Source: Aquirufa nivalisilvae
Lineage (GTDB): Bacteria; Bacteroidota; Bacteroidia; Cytophagales; Spirosomataceae
NCBI RefSeq assembly: GCF_004307455.1
Contig: NZ_SEWX01000005.1
Location: 62,001-126,000 of the forward strand
Direction of reading: 5' to 3'
Length of the DNA: 64,000 nucleotides
Below the pieces are notes generated by a model. That model was not told the DNA's origin. It did no database searches and saw only the letters and a list, made by a program, of their open reading frames with translations. Shown here piece by piece: positions 1 through 7,701 of the stretch. Within the stretch, counting starts at the first letter, position 1. The number at the start of each line of letters is the position of its first letter. Both the position numbers and the translations under genes were made by a program.

Positions 1-184
1 CTCCAGCAATATGTCCGCCGGCAAATTCTTCAGGAGTTCTGACATCCAATACTTGCTTTGCAGGACTAGTTTGTAGGGCTGATTGAAATTCTGTAGCACT
101 TAGGTCTTGTAGCCCATTCCCCGCAGGCGTGGAGCAAGAGAAGAGAATTAAAGAAGTTAATAGGGAAAATAGAAGGGATTTCAT
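1..184 (-). CDS. Rhodanese-like lipoprotein (5' part only)
   Basis: The gene runs off the left edge, and only its first 61 codons are present. The product starts with a hydrophobic signal ending in LFSC (Cys17), a lipobox, so it is probably a lipid-anchored envelope protein. A rhodanese-type motif DVRTPEEFAGGHIAG follows at about residues 47-61. The catalytic cysteine loop lies outside the window, so activity cannot be judged. It is the first of several rhodanese-type genes in this sulfur region. Its ATG is preceded, on the coding strand, by a long tandem repeat of a 7-bp word instead of ordinary leader sequence. Confidence 0.85.
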   Translation of the reverse strand, partial: MKSLLFSLLTSLILFSCSTPAGNGLQDLSATEFQSALQTSPAKQVLDVRTPEEFAGGHIAG

Positions 185-190
185 ATAAAT

Positions 191-288
191 GTAGAATGTA
201 GAATGTAGAATGTAGAATGTAGAATGTAGAATGTAGAATGTAGAATGTAGAATGTAGAATGTAGAATGTAGAATGTAGAATGTAGAAT
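191..288. repeat. Tandem heptamer, 14 perfect copies of GTAGAAT
   Basis: Fourteen uninterrupted copies of the 7-bp word GTAGAAT fill 98 bp. The array lies just upstream of the rhodanese lipoprotein start at 184 (minus strand). The same word in reverse complement occurs at 331-350 in the same gap. Copy number of such a perfect short repeat is likely to vary between strains. Confidence 0.95.
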
Positions 289-365
289 AATTTGTTAAGT
301 TATAGATCTTTTCTCTGTTTGGTTAGAGATAATTCTACATCCTACATTTTTAATTCTTCGTTGAT

Positions 366-662
366 TTAGCTATACTGCTGAATGATTCCTACCAAGGTAT
401 TTGCTGGAATAACGCCTGATTGTCGCCAGACGGATTTACCATTTTTGAATAAAATCATAGTAGGTACTGAGCGAATCTGGAATTTTTCTGCTGTTTTGCG
501 GTTTTTATCCACATCCACCTTGATGATTTTTGCCGAATCTCCAATTTTGGCTTTTACTTGTTCCAAAATAGGTTTCAATTGTTTGCAAGGTCCGCACCAT
601 TCTGCCGAAAAATCGACAAGTACTGGCTGCTCTGATTTCAATAATTCTGAAAAATTGCTCAT
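366..662 (-). CDS. trxA: Thioredoxin
   Basis: A 98-residue cytoplasmic thioredoxin with the WCGPC active site (W22, C23, C26) and the cis-proline loop SVPT (Pro67). No signal peptide is visible. It would reduce disulfides or persulfides and could regenerate the neighbouring rhodaneses. It follows the rhodanese gene at 689-991 by 26 bp on the same strand and is probably cotranscribed with it. Several thioredoxin paralogues usually exist in such genomes, so this one may serve the sulfur pathway specifically; that is inference from context. Confidence 0.93.
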   Translation of the reverse strand: MSNFSELLKSEQPVLVDFSAEWCGPCKQLKPILEQVKAKIGDSAKIIKVDVDKNRKTAEKFQIRSVPTMILFKNGKSVWRQSGVIPANTLVGIIQQYS

Positions 663-688
663 AATATTGGCTTTTTATATAGACTAAA

Positions 689-991
689 CTATCTTAATGA
701 CATCCAAGTTCCACCATTGTGTACTTGTTGGAATCCATGTGATTTCAACAAGCGTTTGGCAGCACCACTACGCATACCTGAGGCGCAACAAGTGATGATT
801 ACATCATCTTTTTTCAATTTGCTTAAATTACTAGTCAAAGTCTGTAAAGGTAAATTTAATGAACCTTTCACATGCCCTTGTTTGTACTCTGCTACTGTAC
901 GAACATCCACAATTTTAGCACCAGATTTGATTAAAGCTGCTACATCTATTTTAGGTCCCAAACCCAATAAATTTTTAAGAAATTCAATCAT
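689..991 (-). CDS. Single-domain rhodanese
   Basis: A 100-residue sulfurtransferase with one rhodanese domain. The substrate motif is DVRTVAEYKQGHVKGSLN (about 29-46). The active loop CASGMRSG has catalytic Cys69 with a second cysteine, Cys68, directly before it. No signal peptide is seen, so it is cytoplasmic or loosely associated with the membrane. It would pass sulfane sulfur between thiosulfate or persulfides and acceptors such as the adjacent thioredoxin. It sits between a methyltransferase gene (75 bp upstream) and thioredoxin (26 bp downstream) on the same strand. Confidence 0.92.
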   Translation of the reverse strand: MIEFLKNLLGLGPKIDVAALIKSGAKIVDVRTVAEYKQGHVKGSLNLPLQTLTSNLSKLKKDDVIITCCASGMRSGAAKRLLKSHGFQQVHNGGTWMSLR

Positions 992-1066
992 GTTTTTGAT
1001 TATTTATACCACAAAAGTAAGCTTGATTTTAGCCTTACGGCGTGACAATTGTCTCTTCTTGATCGC

Positions 1067-1669
1067 TTATACTAGGCTTTTACTAGCAAGAAAATCAATG
1101 ACATAAGCCTTGCCTTGATGCAGTGGGCCTTCGTTTAACAAGGTTTCTTTTACTTTGGAATATTCTTTGGTCAACCCTGCAAAATCTTCGTTTAACTCAT
1201 CTAAATCGAATAACATATTTAAATCCTTTGGACCACCTGAATTTAAGCCCATTTGATTTTTATGAAATCCCTCCAAAATGATTTTACCTCCAGGTTTTAA
1301 CCATTTGATACATTGCTGATGAAATTTACGTCTTTCTTCAGGATTTTGATGGAAGTATACCAAAGCAATAGCATCAAAGGATTCAAAAGGATAACGTACG
1401 CTGGCCGCATCAATGCATTCATAATGCAAATTGACGGATTTGTCACCCGCTAATTTATTGGCTTTTCCTTGGGCGGTGTCACTGCTATCAAAGGCATGAA
1501 CTTCCCAGCCTATTTGTGCTGCAAAAACAGCGTCTCTACCTTCTCCTGCGGCAGGTACAAGAAGCCGGCCAATGGATAGTTTTTGCAATTGTTTTTTAAA
1601 GAATTGATTCGGTTCTACACCATATTGATATTCTTTTGAATCATATCGTGAATTCCATATTGCTTTCAT
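1067..1669 (-). CDS. Class I SAM-dependent methyltransferase
   Basis: A 200-residue protein with the SAM-binding motif LLVPAAGEGRDAVFAA (about 36-51), an acidic residue ending strand 2 (HAFDSS) and a motif-IV-like segment FDAIALVYFH. The overall layout resembles the TehB/thiopurine methyltransferase type, which often methylates thiols, selenium or tellurium species. The exact substrate is unknown. Its position at the head of a rhodanese-thioredoxin operon makes a thiol or sulfide substrate attractive but unproven. It is divergent from the DsrE-like gene, with only 29 bp between the two starts. Confidence 0.82.
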   Translation of the reverse strand: MKAIWNSRYDSKEYQYGVEPNQFFKKQLQKLSIGRLLVPAAGEGRDAVFAAQIGWEVHAFDSSDTAQGKANKLAGDKSVNLHYECIDAASVRYPFESFDAIALVYFHQNPEERRKFHQQCIKWLKPGGKIILEGFHKNQMGLNSGGPKDLNMLFDLDELNEDFAGLTKEYSKVKETLLNEGPLHQGKAYVIDFLASKSLV

Positions 1670-1698
1670 GTGTAGATTGTTTACTTTCGAAAAAAATT

Positions 1699-2115
1699 AT
1701 GAAAATGAAAAAAATCGCCCTGTTTACTGTTATGGTGCTATGTGTAAGTTTACATGCATTAGCTCAATCTCCTGCTCATAAAATTGTGATTCAGGTGAAT
1801 ACTTCGGATACCACTGCTTGGCATGGTGTGGTACGTAATATTGGTAATTTGCAAACTGCTTTGGGTCCAAATACTTCTATTGAAGTGGTGGCTCATGGTT
1901 CAGGTATTGGTTTATTAATAGATTCAAAAACAACTCAAAAGGCCAAAATAGCTGAGTTATCAGCCAAAGGGGTGTCATTTGTAGCTTGCGAGAACACCAT
2001 CCGTATGAATAAAATAGATAAAGCAACTCTACTTCCCCAATCTGGTTTTGTACCATCGGGTGTTGCTGAAGTTATTTTAAAGCAAGAAGCTGGTTGGTCT
2101 TATTTGAAGCCATAA
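1699..2115 (+). CDS. Periplasmic DsrE-like protein
   Basis: A 138-residue secreted protein: a signal peptide (1-22, ending ALAQ) followed by a small alpha/beta domain of the DsrE/DsrF-like type. In that family a conserved cysteine carries sulfur; here the candidate is Cys97 in VSFVACENT. The motif VVAHGSGIGLL is typical of periplasmic DsrE-like proteins. The reading frame extends upstream to a TTG at 1636, but that would place 21 non-signal residues before an obvious signal peptide. I therefore take the ATG at 1699 (1705 is also possible). A terminator follows. Confidence 0.85.
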   Translation: MKMKKIALFTVMVLCVSLHALAQSPAHKIVIQVNTSDTTAWHGVVRNIGNLQTALGPNTSIEVVAHGSGIGLLIDSKTTQKAKIAELSAKGVSFVACENTIRMNKIDKATLLPQSGFVPSGVAEVILKQEAGWSYLKP

Positions 2116-2135
2116 TCAAGTAACATGAGAGAAAG

Positions 2136-2167
2136 AGCTGGGAGCACAAAATGCTTCCAGCTTTTTT
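2136..2167. terminator. Bidirectional hairpin between convergent genes
   Basis: A 10-bp stem (AGCTGGGAGC / GCTTCCAGCT, one G-T wobble) with a 7-nt loop is followed by six T on the plus strand. It separates the DsrE-like gene from the convergent SQR gene, whose stop lies at the end of the T run. Confidence 0.85.
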
Positions 2168-3359
2168 ACATTTTACCGGGTAATATTTCATTCCAATAGA
2201 GCCATGGCAATATTTTGGTTTTCAATTGGTACATGGACCATCTCTCTTTAGATTGGTCAAAAGGAAAAGTTTCTGTCGGTACATTATTATAATCAAATTC
2301 TGCTAAGACCAATTTTCCGTATCCAGTCACGATGGGGCAGGAAGAATAACCATTGTAAGATGCTTTTAATGCATCACCTTTGATCAGCGATAAAAGGTTA
2401 GCCACCAATACTGGGGCTTGCTTACGTATAGCGGCCCCCGTTCTAGAGACAGGTATACCAGCTACGTCTCCACATGAAAACACATTGGGGAAACGAACAT
2501 GTTGTAAGCTATGCTTATCTACTTCTACCCAGCCTGCTTGATTTGCCAAAGTACTTCGACGAATAAAATCAGGGGCTGATTGGGGCGGGGTTACATGAAT
2601 CATGTCATAATCCACCCAATATTCTTGGCCTTTATTTGCCTCTCCTAGTCCAACGAATTTCGCTTTTTTGGCGGGACCATCAATTTCTACTAATTGGACA
2701 AAAAAATGGGTTTTAATGCCATAGCGATGTATGACTTGTTTCAACGTTTTCTCATATTTTTCTACGCCAAATACACGAGTCCCACCGCTCCAAAATTGGA
2801 TATCGGCTAGTTTATGATGCTTTTTGAAATAATCAGATGAGAGGTACATCACTTTTTGAGGTGCGCCTCCGCATTTAACTGGAGTGGGAGGATTGGTAAA
2901 GATGGCCTTTCCGCCTTGTGGCAGGGCTTGTACACATTCCCAAGTATATGGAGCCGTTTCAAAGCTATAATTGGAACAAACCCCATTTTTACCTAGACTT
3001 TCTTTAAGTCCCTTAATTTCAGACCAGTTGAGCTGAATGCCAGGGCACACGATGAGGTAATCGTAGTAAATGGATTCTCCATTGCTCAGTTCCACTTTAT
3101 TTTTTTCAGCTTGCACATCTGTTACCATGGCTTTAATCCAGCGAACTTTTTCTGGCATCACCGAAGCCTCGTCGCGAACCGTCTTTTGAATATCATATAC
3201 ACCGCCTCCCACTAAAGTCCAAGCAGGCTGATAATAATGTTTTTCAGCTGCATCAATCAGTGCAATGTCCAAGGAGGAATCTTGTCGGAGTAGTTGGTTG
3301 GCTACAGAAATTCCAGCATTCCCTCCACCAATGATGATGATTTGATGGTGAATTCTCAT
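2166..3359 (-). CDS. sqr: Sulfide:quinone oxidoreductase, type II-like
   Basis: A 397-residue FAD-dependent oxidoreductase. The N-terminal dinucleotide motif is IIIIGGGNAGIS (7-18), and the second FAD segment is FSCGDVAGIPVSRTGAA (294-310). Two cysteines match the catalytic pair of type II SQR (mitochondrial SQOR-like): Cys163 in PVKCGGAPQKVMYL and Cys341 in SSCPIVTGYGK. Members of this family oxidise sulfide at the membrane, pass electrons to quinone, and hand the sulfane sulfur to a small acceptor as persulfide. It is divergent from the tsdA-like gene and shares a palindromic operator with it. The downstream enzymes needed for persulfide removal are encoded at 7.2-11.4 kb. Confidence 0.9.
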   Translation of the reverse strand: MRIHHQIIIIGGGNAGISVANQLLRQDSSLDIALIDAAEKHYYQPAWTLVGGGVYDIQKTVRDEASVMPEKVRWIKAMVTDVQAEKNKVELSNGESIYYDYLIVCPGIQLNWSEIKGLKESLGKNGVCSNYSFETAPYTWECVQALPQGGKAIFTNPPTPVKCGGAPQKVMYLSSDYFKKHHKLADIQFWSGGTRVFGVEKYEKTLKQVIHRYGIKTHFFVQLVEIDGPAKKAKFVGLGEANKGQEYWVDYDMIHVTPPQSAPDFIRRSTLANQAGWVEVDKHSLQHVRFPNVFSCGDVAGIPVSRTGAAIRKQAPVLVANLLSLIKGDALKASYNGYSSCPIVTGYGKLVLAEFDYNNVPTETFPFDQSKERWSMYQLKTKILPWLYWNEILPGKM

Positions 3360-3382
3360 GTGGTTTTTGTTTTAATTATATG

Positions 3383-3426
3383 TAATATTATAGTATTCAA
3401 GCTTAGTAATTCGTGATATTTGTCAC
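3383..3426 (-). promoter_or_regulatory. Putative class II promoter of sqr
   Basis: Read on the minus strand, the GTGA-N6-TCAC palindrome (3413-3426) is followed after 22 bp by TAATATTA at 3390-3383, a weak match to the -7 box TAnnTTTG. The start codon is 54 bp from the palindrome. This is the weakest of the four sites; the palindrome is shared with the divergent tsdA-like promoter. Confidence 0.5.
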
Positions 3427-3456
3427 TACAAGAGGTAAATGGACCGACTAATTTTG
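3413..3456 (+). promoter_or_regulatory. Crp-like site and -7 box for the tsdA-soxB-like operon
   Basis: GTGATATTTGTCAC (3413-3426) is a CRP-type GTGA-N6-TCAC palindrome. After 22 bp comes TAATTTTG (3449-3456), a perfect match to the Bacteroidota -7 box TAnnTTTG. The palindrome centre then lies near -41.5, the class II activator position. The site overlaps the first possible tsdA ATG (3439), which supports the ATG at 3481 as the real start. Confidence 0.75.
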
Positions 3457-3480
3457 AATGATTTACCACCATTATTAGAT

Positions 3481-4533
3481 ATGAAAACCAATTCCCCTAA
3501 GAGCTCGCTGGATAGCTTAATTCAATTGTTGTATGCCCTTGTCATCTTATTGCTTGGACTAATGGCGTATTTGTTTTTTGGACAGATTCATTCACATAAA
3601 AGTGTAGCAGCCAAAACAGATTCGAGTGCTGTTTTTATTCAGCCAGATTCCAATTTCACACATGTGTGGACTGCGCCGTCCGACTGGCGTATGATGTATT
3701 TACCAGCTGGTCAAAAGGAATTGGTGCTCTATGGGAGGGAATTGATTGCGCATACATCGGATTATTTGGGACCTAAAGGCTCGGTTAGGGCGATGTCAAA
3801 TGGCATGAATTGCCAAAATTGTCATTTAAAGGCCGGTTCTCAACCTTGGGGAAATAATTATTTTGCTGTGGAATCCACTTATCCTAAGTTTAGAGCTAGA
3901 TCTGGGACGATAGAAAATCAAGTTAAAAGGGTGAATGATTGTTTTGAACGCAGTTTAAATGGAATGAAACTTGACTCTACGAGTAAGGAAATGCAGGCCA
4001 TTTTAGCCTACATTGCATGGCTTGGAAAAGATGTGGCTAAAGACGTTAAGCCTAAGGGCTCAGGGATTTTTAAATTGAAATTCCTGAAACGTGCTACTGA
4101 TCCTGAAAAGGGTAAATTAGTCTATGATGCCAAATGCCAATCCTGTCATCAGTCCAATGGGGAAGGGGTATTTGCTGAAGGAGGCAAGTCTTATATCTAT
4201 CCTCCACTTTGGGGAATGCATAGCTATAACGAAGGTGCGGGTTTGTTTCGAATATCCAATTTGGCAGGTTATGTGAAGTACAATATGCCCTTTGGTTCGA
4301 CCTATGAAAAAGCTCAATTGACTGACGAAGAAGCCTGGGATGTAGCTGCATATATCAATTCCATGCCAAGACCTAGCAAAGATTTATCTAAAGATTGGCC
4401 GGATATTTCAGGTAAGCCCTTTGATCATCCCTTTGGTCCTTATGTTGATTCTTTCCCGGAATCTCAACATAAATATGGTCCATATAAACCTATCAGTGAT
4501 TGGATCAAAAAACACAAAAAATCAAAAAGCTAA
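3481..4533 (+). CDS. tsdA: TsdA-like dihaem cytochrome c (thiosulfate dehydrogenase family)
   Basis: A 350-residue envelope cytochrome. It has an N-terminal membrane anchor (about 13-33) and two CxxCH haem sites: CQNCH at 111-115 and CQSCH at 219-223. Segments between the haems (NGMNCQNCHLKAG, YPKFRARSGTIE, NDCFERSLNG) resemble TsdA, which joins two thiosulfates to tetrathionate and releases electrons. I chose the ATG at 3481 over 3439 because the promoter box at 3449-3456 lies between them. The SoxB-like gene follows 4 bp after the stop, so the two are cotranscribed. Other dihaem cytochromes of this broad family are possible; thiosulfate is favoured by context. Confidence 0.8.
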   Translation: MKTNSPKSSLDSLIQLLYALVILLLGLMAYLFFGQIHSHKSVAAKTDSSAVFIQPDSNFTHVWTAPSDWRMMYLPAGQKELVLYGRELIAHTSDYLGPKGSVRAMSNGMNCQNCHLKAGSQPWGNNYFAVESTYPKFRARSGTIENQVKRVNDCFERSLNGMKLDSTSKEMQAILAYIAWLGKDVAKDVKPKGSGIFKLKFLKRATDPEKGKLVYDAKCQSCHQSNGEGVFAEGGKSYIYPPLWGMHSYNEGAGLFRISNLAGYVKYNMPFGSTYEKAQLTDEEAWDVAAYINSMPRPSKDLSKDWPDISGKPFDHPFGPYVDSFPESQHKYGPYKPISDWIKKHKKSKS

Positions 4534-4537
4534 ACCG

Positions 4538-6208
4538 ATGAACTCAAGAAGGAAATTTATACAAGGTGGATTGCTGAGTAGTGTAGCTGCTTTAACACCA
4601 CTTGCTTCCTTGGAAGCAAATGAGGCTTATCCACATTCTATTCCTGTAAAACCAAGTTCGGGCAAAATTACTATTTTACAAACAACCGATGTGCATTGTC
4701 AGTTGCATGCGCATGATGAGTTGTTTTGGGAGAAAGATGAGCTTGTCTTTCGAAAAACAGGAGGCTATGCGCACATGGCCACGGCCTTAGATCGCATGAA
4801 GCAGTCGAATCCGGAGAATACAATTACGTTAGATACTGGGGACATGTTCCAAGGTTCTATGCTATCAGTTAAGACAACTGGTCAGGCATTTGTTCCATTG
4901 TTGAATGCAATGAACTATGATTTATACCTACCTGGAAACTGGGAAGTAGTGTATTATAAGAAAAACATGCAAAAACTTTTAGGTGGACTTTTAGCACCTA
5001 AAATTTGTGCTAATATGTATCACGATTTAGGTGATGGCAAGAAAGGGGAATTGATTTTTCAGCCCTATCAAATTATGCATCGATTAGGGGTAAAAATAGG
5101 TTTCTTAGGATACACCGATCCTTTGGTACCTCTTCGGCAATCACCCATGTATAGTAAGGGTATTTTATATTCCAAACCGGAGGAAAATCTAAGAGAATAT
5201 GTCTCAATTTTAAAGGAGCAAGAGCAATGTGATTTTGTCATTATTCTATCTCATTTAGGTCTTTCTCAACAAATTGCCTTAGGGAATAATCCGCATTGTG
5301 AAGGCGTAGATTATATTTTTGGGGCGGATACACACGAGCGAGTACGTAAACCCATTCAAGCAGCTTATACGAAAATTGTAGAGCCAGGAGCTTTTGGCTC
5401 CTTTATTGGGAAGTTGGATATTCAAGTCAAAGAAGGCAAAGTGATTGGCTCAACTTATGAATTAGTGGAAGTTGATCCCATAAAATATCCTGCTAAAAAG
5501 GAAATATTAAACTTAGTAAATGATTTAGAAGGTCCATGGAAATCTCAGATTAACCAAGTGTTAGGTTATAGTACCTTGCCTTTGTACCGAAATTTTGTCG
5601 TTGAAAATACCATTGATACGTTAATTGTTGATGCTTTAAAATGGAAAGTTAATGCCGACGTGGTTTTATCCAATGGTTTTCGATTTTGTCCACCACGCAT
5701 CCCTGGAAAGGATGGAAAAGTAGCAATTACTGAGGGCTATTTATTTGATATGTTACCTGTGGATTCCACGATTCGGACGGCGAAGGCGACAGGTCAACAA
5801 ATCATGAATTGGTTAGAAAAGGAATTGCAGAATGTGTTTGCTCAGGATGCGTCATTACGTTTTGGCGGATGGCTCATTCGTTTTAAGGGAATGCAAGTTG
5901 AGTTTAAAGCATTTGAGCGAGTAGGTCATCGGGTTCAAAAAGTTATTATTGGAGGGGCACCCTTAGAGCTAGAGAAATCATACGTATTGTGTGCATGCGA
6001 ACGCGACGGAGACCCTGAGGATATGCTTTGTCGCATGAAAGGGGTAAAGGAAGCAAAGAATACAGCCTATACATTACATGGTATGATGAAAGAGTATTTA
6101 GCTAAATTCTCACCAGTGACGCCAACCTTACGTCATGATGCTAAAATCCTTGATGGTCCGCAGTCTTTATTGAGTCAAGTAACAGGGGTGGATTATTCTT
6201 TTAGATAA
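4538..6208 (+). CDS. SoxB-like metallo-hydrolase (5'-nucleotidase superfamily)
   Basis: A 556-residue exported protein. The twin-arginine signal (SRRKF at 3-7) fits Tat export of a folded metalloprotein. The N-terminal metallophosphatase domain has QTTDVHCQL (Asp51, His53), LDTGDMFQG (Asp99) and GNWEVVY (133-139). That last motif has tryptophan where 5'-nucleotidases have histidine (GNHE), as SoxB proteins do. The C-terminal nucleotidase-type domain contains LSNGFRFCPPRIPG. SoxB hydrolyses the terminal sulfone of thiosulfate bound to SoxY. No SoxYZ, SoxAX or SoxCD is visible in this window, so the sulfur carrier is unknown. The start ATG sits 4 bp after the tsdA-like stop; an in-frame upstream start at 4421 lies inside that gene and is rejected. 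Confidence 0.8.
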   Translation: MNSRRKFIQGGLLSSVAALTPLASLEANEAYPHSIPVKPSSGKITILQTTDVHCQLHAHDELFWEKDELVFRKTGGYAHMATALDRMKQSNPENTITLDTGDMFQGSMLSVKTTGQAFVPLLNAMNYDLYLPGNWEVVYYKKNMQKLLGGLLAPKICANMYHDLGDGKKGELIFQPYQIMHRLGVKIGFLGYTDPLVPLRQSPMYSKGILYSKPEENLREYVSILKEQEQCDFVIILSHLGLSQQIALGNNPHCEGVDYIFGADTHERVRKPIQAAYTKIVEPGAFGSFIGKLDIQVKEGKVIGSTYELVEVDPIKYPAKKEILNLVNDLEGPWKSQINQVLGYSTLPLYRNFVVENTIDTLIVDALKWKVNADVVLSNGFRFCPPRIPGKDGKVAITEGYLFDMLPVDSTIRTAKATGQQIMNWLEKELQNVFAQDASLRFGGWLIRFKGMQVEFKAFERVGHRVQKVIIGGAPLELEKSYVLCACERDGDPEDMLCRMKGVKEAKNTAYTLHGMMKEYLAKFSPVTPTLRHDAKILDGPQSLLSQVTGVDYSFR

Positions 6209-7125
6209 TTGAAGATTTAATATTAGTTGTTAGTTATTAGGGATTAGGTATTAGTTGTTAGTTATTAGGGATTGGGTATTAGGTATTAGTTGTTAGGGAT
6301 TAGTTATTAGAATGAAAGGCTACAACAATTATAATTCATAATTTATCATTTACAATTCATCAAGCTGCGTTCCAACTAACAGTTCAATGTAAAATTTTTG
6401 ATAGGAAACACCGTCGTTCAGCCCTGCGAAATGTGATGAACGCAGCGGTAGACGAGGTTTTGACCTCAGCATAGGCCATGTGCGTTGGCGTCAAAAGTAT
6501 AGGCGATAGCGGAGTGAATCACGGTTCCGCGAAGCAGAATTCGCCTTGGCTGAACGACAAAAAAGAAGTTTTTTTGTTTCTTTTTTTGTCCAAAAAAAGA
6601 AAATCTCTAGTATTTGCTGAAACACAGTGTTATTGTTAAAACAACAAGAAATAGTCCTAAAAATAGCTTTGTCGAAGATTTAATTCATACGGTCTTTCTT
6701 TTTTTTCATAAAAAAAGAAACAAAAAAAACGGTAGGAATACGGTTAATCCAAAGACGAATTCTGCTGCGCAGAACCGATGTTCACTCCGCATACGGCTTT
6801 AATCTTTGACGCCAGCGCACATGGCCTATGCGCAAGGTCAAATATCCGCCTGCCGCTTCGCTCATGCTTCATTCACATCTTTCGTTGGGATTAACCTTAT
6901 TAGTTGTTAGTTATTAGGGATTAGTTATTAGAATGAAAGGTTCCAACATTTATAATTCATAATTTATCATTTACAATTCATCATGCTACGTTTCCATCTT
7001 TCGTTGGGATTAACTTTATTAGGTATTAGTTATTAGTTATTAGGGATTTGTTATTAGAATGAAAGGTTCCAACATTTATAATTCACAATTCACCATTTAC
7101 AATTTCCTTTCCGATTTTGCTAAAC
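6209..7125. repeat. Gene-free mosaic of intergenic repeats
   Basis: About 0.9 kb between convergent genes carries no convincing gene. It contains TTAGTTATTAGGG-type word repeats (6224-6310, 6897-6931, 7021-7055) and three copies of a longer block around TTAGAATGAAAGG (6293-6373, 6910-6994, 7040-7105). The last two blocks form a tandem of roughly 120 bp that also shares ATCTTTCGTTGGGATTAAC (from 6877 and 6996). A large inverted pair lies between them. Confidence 0.8.
6469..6831. repeat. Inverted pair of about 80-bp arms with poly-T hairpins
   Basis: The left arm (6469-6549) and right arm (6749-6831) are imperfect reverse complements; both contain GCATAGGCCATGTGCG, TGGCGTCAAA, GCGGAGTGAA and GCAGAATTCG in the same order on opposite strands. 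Each arm is followed inward by a hairpin of TTTCTTTTTTT paired with AAAAAAAGAAA (6577-6602 and 6695-6720). The core (6603-6694) encodes nothing recognisable. The layout resembles two copies of a non-autonomous palindromic element, or one element with long terminal inverted repeats. Confidence 0.75.
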
Positions 7126-7167
7126 GATAAAAAAGACCATCACCTCTCGGTAATGGTCTTTTTTATC
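7126..7167. terminator. Strong bidirectional terminator
   Basis: A perfect 15-bp stem, GATAAAAAAGACCAT (7126-7140) pairing with its reverse complement at 7153-7167, has a 12-nt loop. A and T runs flank both sides of the stem, so it can end transcription on either strand. It lies just beyond the stop of the minus-strand sulfur operon (7187). Confidence 0.9.
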
Positions 7168-7186
7168 CATTTGAACTATATGGGTA

Positions 7187-7696
7187 TTAATGCGGAAGTT
7201 TATCGCGTAAGTATCCATAAGTCCAGGTGCCAGCAATGGCGCTTAAGATTACCACGGATATGGATAATACTCCCGTGCCCAGTTGAGCAAAAAGAGGACC
7301 AGGGCAAGCTCCTGTGATTGCCCAGCCAAAGCCGAACATCAAGCCTCCATAAATCTGGCCTTTGTTGAATTTCTTATCGCTAAATGTAATATCCTCTCCA
7401 TGTATGGTTTTGACCTTCAATTTCTTAATCAAAAACACTGAAATGGCTCCTACCACTACTGCCGTACCAATTACCCCATACATATGAAAGCTTTGTAAAC
7501 GGAACATCTCTTGTATTCTAAACCATGAAATAATCTCTGCTTTCACGAATACAACTCCAAACATGACGCCTACAGCTAAATACTTGAAATTATACCACCA
7601 AGGGTGCTTTAACTCAGATTCATTGATACACATGGTATCCAATGATCTTACTTCATAATCCATTGGGTTGCTATGTACTAAAGTCTTATTTTCCAT
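7187..7696 (-). CDS. YeeE/YedE family half-transporter (second subunit)
   Basis: A 169-residue integral membrane protein with about four hydrophobic segments and the family motif GWAITGACPGPLFAQLGTG, whose cysteine is the sulfur-handling residue of the YeeE/YedE family. YeeE proteins (TsuA type) move thiosulfate through relays of cysteines. Here the usual two-repeat protein is split into two genes, this one and the gene 5 bp upstream. A cytosolic N-terminal stretch of about 30 residues precedes the first membrane segment. The ATG at 7696 is chosen because the in-frame extension to 7831 lies within the upstream gene and has no membrane-protein character. Confidence 0.85.
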   Translation of the reverse strand: MENKTLVHSNPMDYEVRSLDTMCINESELKHPWWYNFKYLAVGVMFGVVFVKAEIISWFRIQEMFRLQSFHMYGVIGTAVVVGAISVFLIKKLKVKTIHGEDITFSDKKFNKGQIYGGLMFGFGWAITGACPGPLFAQLGTGVLSISVVILSAIAGTWTYGYLRDKLPH

Positions 7697-7701
7697 GTCA
7701 A

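Noticed and set aside
191-288. CRISPR-like array
   Set aside because: The copies are 7 bp with no spacers between them, so this is a simple tandem repeat. No cas gene is in the window.
3439-3480. Upstream start of the tsdA-like gene
   Set aside because: A -7 box at 3449-3456 and an activator site at 3413-3426 lie in front of the ATG at 3481. Use of 3439 would place the start before the predicted transcription start.
4421-4537. N-terminal extension of the SoxB-like protein
   Set aside because: It overlaps the tsdA-like gene and would bury the twin-arginine signal.
6614-6802. A 62-residue open frame inside the repeat mosaic
   Set aside because: It lies across the core and right arm of the inverted repeat, is rich in Lys/Asn from A-runs and shows no family resemblance.
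7117-7317. A short open frame across the terminator
   Set aside because: It begins inside a 15-bp terminator stem and overlaps the end of the YeeE gene on the other strand.
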